From Lachnospiraceae bacterium (lineage in GTDB: Bacteria > Bacillota > Clostridia > Lachnospirales > Lachnospiraceae), in contig JALEPU010000156.1 in assembly GCA_022766905.1 (NCBI GenBank), forward strand, positions 1 through 35,576: DNA of 35,576 nt. The letters are read 5' to 3'. Every line of letters begins with the position of its first letter. The stretch's first letter is position 1. Positions 32,057 to 35,576 of the stretch are shown here, piece by piece. Below the pieces are notes generated by a model that was not told the DNA's origin, ran no database searches, and worked only from the letters and a program-made list of their open reading frames with translations. Made by a program: the position numbers and the translations under genes.

Positions 32057-32596
32057 TTATTCCCCAAACAGGCTGTGAACCAGATTCACATACTCCTCAT
32101 ATTGGGGATATTCTTTCATCGAACTTAAGCTGTCAATCATGGAGCGATAGTACCAGCCCTGCATCTTCTTATCTTTCATATTGAAGCGTTCCCAAAGCTG
32201 ATCTCCCACCTGGGCATAATCCTTCACCAAAGAACGGATATTAGCCAGCTTATCTCCCAGTGCAATAAAACGCACTTCCTGCGACGCTTCTTCCTTCAGA
32301 TAATAGATGGTATGGCTTTTACGTTCCATCCATGTTCTGGATTTGTCCTCACTCTCACAGTCTACCATTGAAGCAATACGGTTTCCGAACTCTCTTCGGA
32401 TGTCCTCAATGGATACATGAGGACAATCTTCCACCGTATCATGTAAAAATGCAGCACTGATAATCTCTTCATCAGAGGTCATCTTAGATACAATCACGCC
32501 TACCTCCATCGGGTGGAGGATAAACGGAATACAGGTTCCCTTCCGGAATTGATCCCTATGGGCTTTCACAGCAAAATCAATCGCTTTATTAATCAT
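32057..32596 (-). CDS. HD-domain protein, RelA/SpoT hydrolase-like (small alarmone hydrolase)
   Basis: 179 residues. The N-terminal HD fold shows a His in LHPMEVG (28), the HD pair in AAFLHDTVEDC (52-53) with ED at 56-57, and a later Asp in LGDKLANIRS. This order is the RelA/SpoT hydrolase pattern, with FGNRIASMVD in between. There is no synthetase, TGS or ACT domain, so it resembles the small alarmone hydrolases (MESH1/SAH), which remove pyrophosphate from (p)ppGpp. The substrate is inferred from pattern only. GGAG lies 10 nt before the ATG. It lies 27 nt downstream of the EF-G-like gene and is probably co-transcribed with it. Confidence 0.85.
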   Translation of the reverse strand: MINKAIDFAVKAHRDQFRKGTCIPFILHPMEVGVIVSKMTSDEEIISAAFLHDTVEDCPHVSIEDIRREFGNRIASMVDCESEDKSRTWMERKSHTIYYLKEEASQEVRFIALGDKLANIRSLVKDYAQVGDQLWERFNMKDKKMQGWYYRSMIDSLSSMKEYPQYEEYVNLVHSLFGE

Positions 32597-32623
32597 GGTA
32601 GAATTGCTCCATTTCTACATACT

Positions 32624-34711
32624 TTATTCGTTTTCTTTTGCGGATTCTTCTAAAATCTTCTGCTGAACATCAGATGGGCATACTTCATAGCGGTTAAATT
32701 CATACGCATATTCTCCGGAACCACCTGTCATGGAACGAAGATCTGTTGCATAGCCAAGAAGATTTGCAAGAGGAATGTCTGCTACAATCTCCTGTTTGCC
32801 ATCGCCGATTGGATTCATACCAAGTACACGACCTCTTCTCTTATTCAAATCGCCCATTACATCACCGGTATTCTGATCAAATACAGTAACCTTCAGGGAT
32901 ACGATAGGCTCAAGAAGAACTGGTTTTGCATCCATAATACCTTTCTTGAAGGCAAGAATTGCAGCCATCTTAAATGCCATCTCGGAAGAGTCAACCGGAT
33001 GATAAGAACCATCTAATAAGGTAGCTTTTACACCAACTACCGGATATCCTGCCAGAGGTCCTTTCAGGCAGCTTTCTGCAATACCTTTTTCAACAGCTGG
33101 GAAATAGTTCTTTGGAACAGCACCACCGAAGACAGTCTCTTCAAAGATATATGGGGTTTCCAGATCTCCGGATGGTTCAAATTTCATCTTAACATCACCG
33201 TACTGGCCATGACCACCGGACTGTTTCTTATGTTTGCCCTGTACTTCCACTGTACCGCGAATGGTCTCTTTATATGCAACCTTTGGTTTGATTAAATCAA
33301 TCTCTACTTTATAGCGATCTGCCAGTTTGCTCTTTACAACATCCAGATGCTGTTCGCCAAGTCCATAAAGAAGCATCTGACGATTTGCTTTATCGTTCAC
33401 TTCTTTTAAGGTCAGATCTTCATCCATCAGTTTCTTAAGAGCTGCAGATACTTTGTCTTCGTCTCCTTTTGCCTTTGCTACATAACGCATAAAGGTATAT
33501 GGAACCGGCATTGGAGCTTTTTCATAAATAATAGGAGTGGTCTTTGTAGAAAGAGTATCACCGGTTTTGGACACTGCCAGTTTGGCAATCGCACCAATAT
33601 CACCAGCCTGAAGTTCACTGACTTCAATCTGTTCTTTTCCTTTTAATACATAAAGTTTACCAACTTTTTCTTCCACACTTCTCTCTGCATTATAAAGAAC
33701 AGAATCTGCTTTTAACACACCGTTACAAACTTTAACCAGGGAGAACTTACCAACAAATGGGTCTGCAATTGTTTTGAAAATATATGCGCTGACCGGACGG
33801 GTTGCATCAAATGTTGCAGTATATACTTCTTTTAATTTTGTATTCTCGCCCTGGAACTGAACGCCGATTCTCTCCAGTGGTGATGGGAAATACTTATTAA
33901 TGGCAATAAGCAGAGCCTGTGCACCATAGCTGTTTACAGGAGCACCGATCAATACCGGAATAATAGATCGGTCATGTACACTTGCGCGTAACGCCTGGGA
34001 TACTTCTTCCTGAGTAAATGCTTCTCCTTCAAAGAACTTATCCATCAGTTCTTCACTGGTCTCTGCAACTGCTTCTAACAGTTCTTCTCTGCACTCATCC
34101 AGTGCATCCTCTGTTCCTTCCGGAATCTCATATTCTTCATAAGTTCCGTCATCCAGATACTTTCTTCCTTCCATCTTAACAACATTGACAAATCCCATGA
34201 ACTTGCCGCCTTCCCGAAGCGGAAGATGGAACGGAGCAATGATCTTGCCATATCTGTCTTTCAAATCGCCTACGATATCCATTACATTCACATGTTCATC
34301 GTCTACGTTAGTAATAAATGCAATACAAGGGATATTATACTTCTTGCAGAATTCAAAAGCACGTACTGTTCCGGTCTCTACGCCTGCTTTACCGGAAATA
34401 ACAATAACTGCTGCGTCTGCTACACTCAGTGCCTCATAAACTTCTCCTGAAAAATCAAAAAAGCCGGGAGTATCAATTACGTTAATCTTCACGCCATCAT
34501 ATTCGATTGGGATCGTTGATGCCTGAATGGAGAATTGTCTCTTAATCTCTTCTTTATCGTAATCGCTGATTGTTCCGCCTTCTGCAACGGTACGCAAGCG
34601 ACTGATCATACCTACCGCATATGCCATACTTTCAACTAACGCTGTCTTACCGCAGCCTCCATGTCCCAATAATACCACGTTTCTAATCTTGTCTGAAGTA
34701 TACACGTTCAT
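32624..34711 (-). CDS. Elongation factor G-like GTPase (EF-G2 type)
   Basis: 695 residues, full EF-G length. The G domain has P-loop LGHGGCGKTALVES (about 15-28), G3 IDTPGFFDFSGE and an altered G4, ITNVDDE, where EF-G has NKxD. Domains II to V follow, including the domain IV block KKQSGGHGQYGDVKM and the GGSGEYAYEFNRYE end. The P-loop GHGGCGKT in place of AHIDAGKT and the changed G4 set it apart from housekeeping FusA and match the EF-G-like proteins common in Firmicutes, whose role in translation or stress is poorly known. No rpsL/rpsG/tuf context is present. GGAGGAACTATAG precedes the ATG. Confidence 0.93.
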   Translation of the reverse strand: MNVYTSDKIRNVVLLGHGGCGKTALVESMAYAVGMISRLRTVAEGGTISDYDKEEIKRQFSIQASTIPIEYDGVKINVIDTPGFFDFSGEVYEALSVADAAVIVISGKAGVETGTVRAFEFCKKYNIPCIAFITNVDDEHVNVMDIVGDLKDRYGKIIAPFHLPLREGGKFMGFVNVVKMEGRKYLDDGTYEEYEIPEGTEDALDECREELLEAVAETSEELMDKFFEGEAFTQEEVSQALRASVHDRSIIPVLIGAPVNSYGAQALLIAINKYFPSPLERIGVQFQGENTKLKEVYTATFDATRPVSAYIFKTIADPFVGKFSLVKVCNGVLKADSVLYNAERSVEEKVGKLYVLKGKEQIEVSELQAGDIGAIAKLAVSKTGDTLSTKTTPIIYEKAPMPVPYTFMRYVAKAKGDEDKVSAALKKLMDEDLTLKEVNDKANRQMLLYGLGEQHLDVVKSKLADRYKVEIDLIKPKVAYKETIRGTVEVQGKHKKQSGGHGQYGDVKMKFEPSGDLETPYIFEETVFGGAVPKNYFPAVEKGIAESCLKGPLAGYPVVGVKATLLDGSYHPVDSSEMAFKMAAILAFKKGIMDAKPVLLEPIVSLKVTVFDQNTGDVMGDLNKRRGRVLGMNPIGDGKQEIVADIPLANLLGYATDLRSMTGGSGEYAYEFNRYEVCPSDVQQKILEESAKENE

Positions 34712-34806
34712 TCTATAGTTCCTCCTAATCCGTTTTTTTGTGATGTCCGAACGGGGAAAAAGCCTACTTAAGGCTTCTTCTTCTCCCTGACAACAACCTT
34801 ATATAT

Positions 34807-34835
34807 ATTCTACTAAAAAAACTGTCTTTTTACAA
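34807..34835 (-). promoter_or_regulatory. Promoter of the EF-G-like gene
   Basis: TTGTAA (34835-34830), a 17-nt spacer and TAGAAT (34812-34807). The leader carries a GAAGAAGCC/GGCTTTTTC hairpin followed by CCCC, about 30 nt upstream of the Shine-Dalgarno. Confidence 0.65.
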
Positions 34836-34924
34836 GAGTTTTTAGCAAATTGCTCAAACAAATATGAGAACCTTTTGTTTTCCTTAAGCAGAATTATACT
34901 TCTTTACTTTAGTGCAAAAAATTT

Positions 34925-34954
34925 TTGACAATTCTTGCTTATCTGGTGTAAAAT
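34925..34954 (+). promoter_or_regulatory. Promoter of tyrA
   Basis: A perfect TTGACA (34925-34930), an 18-nt spacer and TAAAAT (34949-34954), about 56 nt before the ATG. Confidence 0.75.
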
Positions 34955-35010
34955 AAAAGAACAATAATAATTATGTCATCTCATTTTGACAGAAAAGAGA
35001 GTACTATTCT

Positions 35011-35576
35011 ATGAATAACAAAGATAATTTTACTGTTGGCTTTATTGGATTAGGGCTCATTGGCGGTTCTATTGCAAAAGCAATCCGACGAGTATATCCG
35101 AATTATCATATCATCGGATACGATACGGACACGGATGCTTTGCAAAGAGCTTTGGAAGACAAGACATTAAGCCAGGCGGTACGTGCCGTAGATCAGTCAT
35201 TTTCTATCTGTGACTATATCTTCTTATGTGCCCCGGTAAGTTATAATCTTGTATATTTAAAAATTCTAAAACCTATTTTAAAACCAGACTGCATTTTAAC
35301 AGATGTAGGAAGCGTAAAGGGACCGATTCATCAGGTAATCAGTGACCTTCACATGGATCACATTTTTATAGGCGGTCATCCTATGGTCGGTTCCGAGAAA
35401 GCCGGCTATTCTCATTGTACCGATCGTTTAATTGAAAATGCCTATTATTTTATTACACCTACCAGCCAGGTACCGGAACAGAAGGTAACTGATTTCAGTC
35501 AGTTCATTGAAGAACTGGGTGCTATGACCATTTTACTGGATCCGAAACGCCATGATTCCATTACAGCATCCATCAG
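35011..35576 (+). CDS. tyrA: Prephenate dehydrogenase (partial, 3' end beyond window)
   Basis: The frame from the ATG at 35011 is open to the window end (188 codons). The N-terminal Rossmann motif is VGFIGLGLIGGSIAKAI. Then come YIFLCAPVSYN, the LTDVGSVKGPI block and GGHPMVGSEKAGY, all standard for prephenate dehydrogenases, which make 4-hydroxyphenylpyruvate for tyrosine synthesis with NAD+. GAGAG lies before the ATG. Only about half of the protein is present, so an ACT domain or other C-terminal extension cannot be judged. It diverges from the EF-G-like gene. Confidence 0.93.
   Translation, partial: MNNKDNFTVGFIGLGLIGGSIAKAIRRVYPNYHIIGYDTDTDALQRALEDKTLSQAVRAVDQSFSICDYIFLCAPVSYNLVYLKILKPILKPDCILTDVGSVKGPIHQVISDLHMDHIFIGGHPMVGSEKAGYSHCTDRLIENAYYFITPTSQVPEQKVTDFSQFIEELGAMTILLDPKRHDSITASI

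Noticed and set aside
1-35576. CRISPR arrays, complete insertion sequences, prophage or integrase genes
   Set aside because: No regularly spaced direct repeats, transposase or integrase frames were seen. Although a tRNA gene is present, no attachment-site duplication was noticed beside it.

Overview
The window looks like chromosomal DNA of a low-GC, endospore-forming Firmicute of class Clostridia, most likely a Lachnospiraceae-type gut anaerobe (inference). The support is a division/cell-wall (dcw) cluster that runs into spoIIGA-sigE, a separate sigG, ferrous-iron uptake by Feo, many strong AGGAGG-type ribosome binding sites and AT-rich spacers. Nearly all genes lie on the minus strand; ychF, the TrpR-like gene, the VOC gene, a broken SH3 gene, tRNA-Gly and tyrA lie on the plus strand.

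Layout. 1-3245: feoA-feoB-small Cys-rich Feo protein-MATE transporter (cut by the window edge), behind one promoter with a Fur-like box. 3246-3713: no gene, but strong nested inverted repeats. 3714-4697: Gfo/Idh/MocA oxidoreductase. 4742-4922: tRNA-Gly(GCC) with its own promoter and terminator. 4951-7207: a decayed sugar cassette of a DeoR-family regulator without its N-terminus, an intact Cof-type HAD phosphatase and a sugar-binding protein without its C-terminus. 7260-7925: phosphoglycolate-phosphatase-like HAD. 7991-9657: spoIIGA-sigE. 9891-22503: the dcw cluster, transcribed mraZ-rsmH-ftsL-pbp-pbp-mraY-murD-ftsW-murA-divIB-ftsZ, with promoters before mraZ, mraY and ftsZ. 22623-23412: hairpin-rich spacer, then an orphan RAT antiterminator switch in front of a bglG/licT remnant. 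23511-26160: lgt (minus) divergent from ychF and a TrpR-like regulator. 26229-28732: DUF1836 protein, endonuclease IV, sigG. 28925-29189: a free-standing 31-codon gene with a perfect consensus promoter. 29206-31496: secreted L,D-transpeptidase divergent from a VOC protein. 31717-32052: truncated SH3-type secreted protein. 32057-34835: small HD hydrolase and an EF-G-like GTPase. 34925-end: start of prephenate dehydrogenase.

How it fits together. The central block makes lipid-linked peptidoglycan precursors (MurA, MurD, MraY), polymerises and crosslinks septal wall (FtsW, two class B PBPs), assembles the divisome (FtsL, DivIB, FtsZ) and then supplies the first mother-cell sigma factor and its protease. 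The cluster has no murF, murG, murC, murB or ftsA, and sigG sits about 19 kb from sigE. 

The most noteworthy signals are: the 31-codon gene between a perfect TTGACA-17-TATAAT promoter and a terminator; a 12-bp inverted repeat that can hide the sigG ribosome binding site; a spoIIGA promoter with a 22-bp spacer; an orphan RAT/terminator before a PRD2-only remnant; a regulator-HAD-binding protein cassette cut at both ends; and two unexplained hairpin-rich intergenic regions (3260-3672 and 22715-22899).
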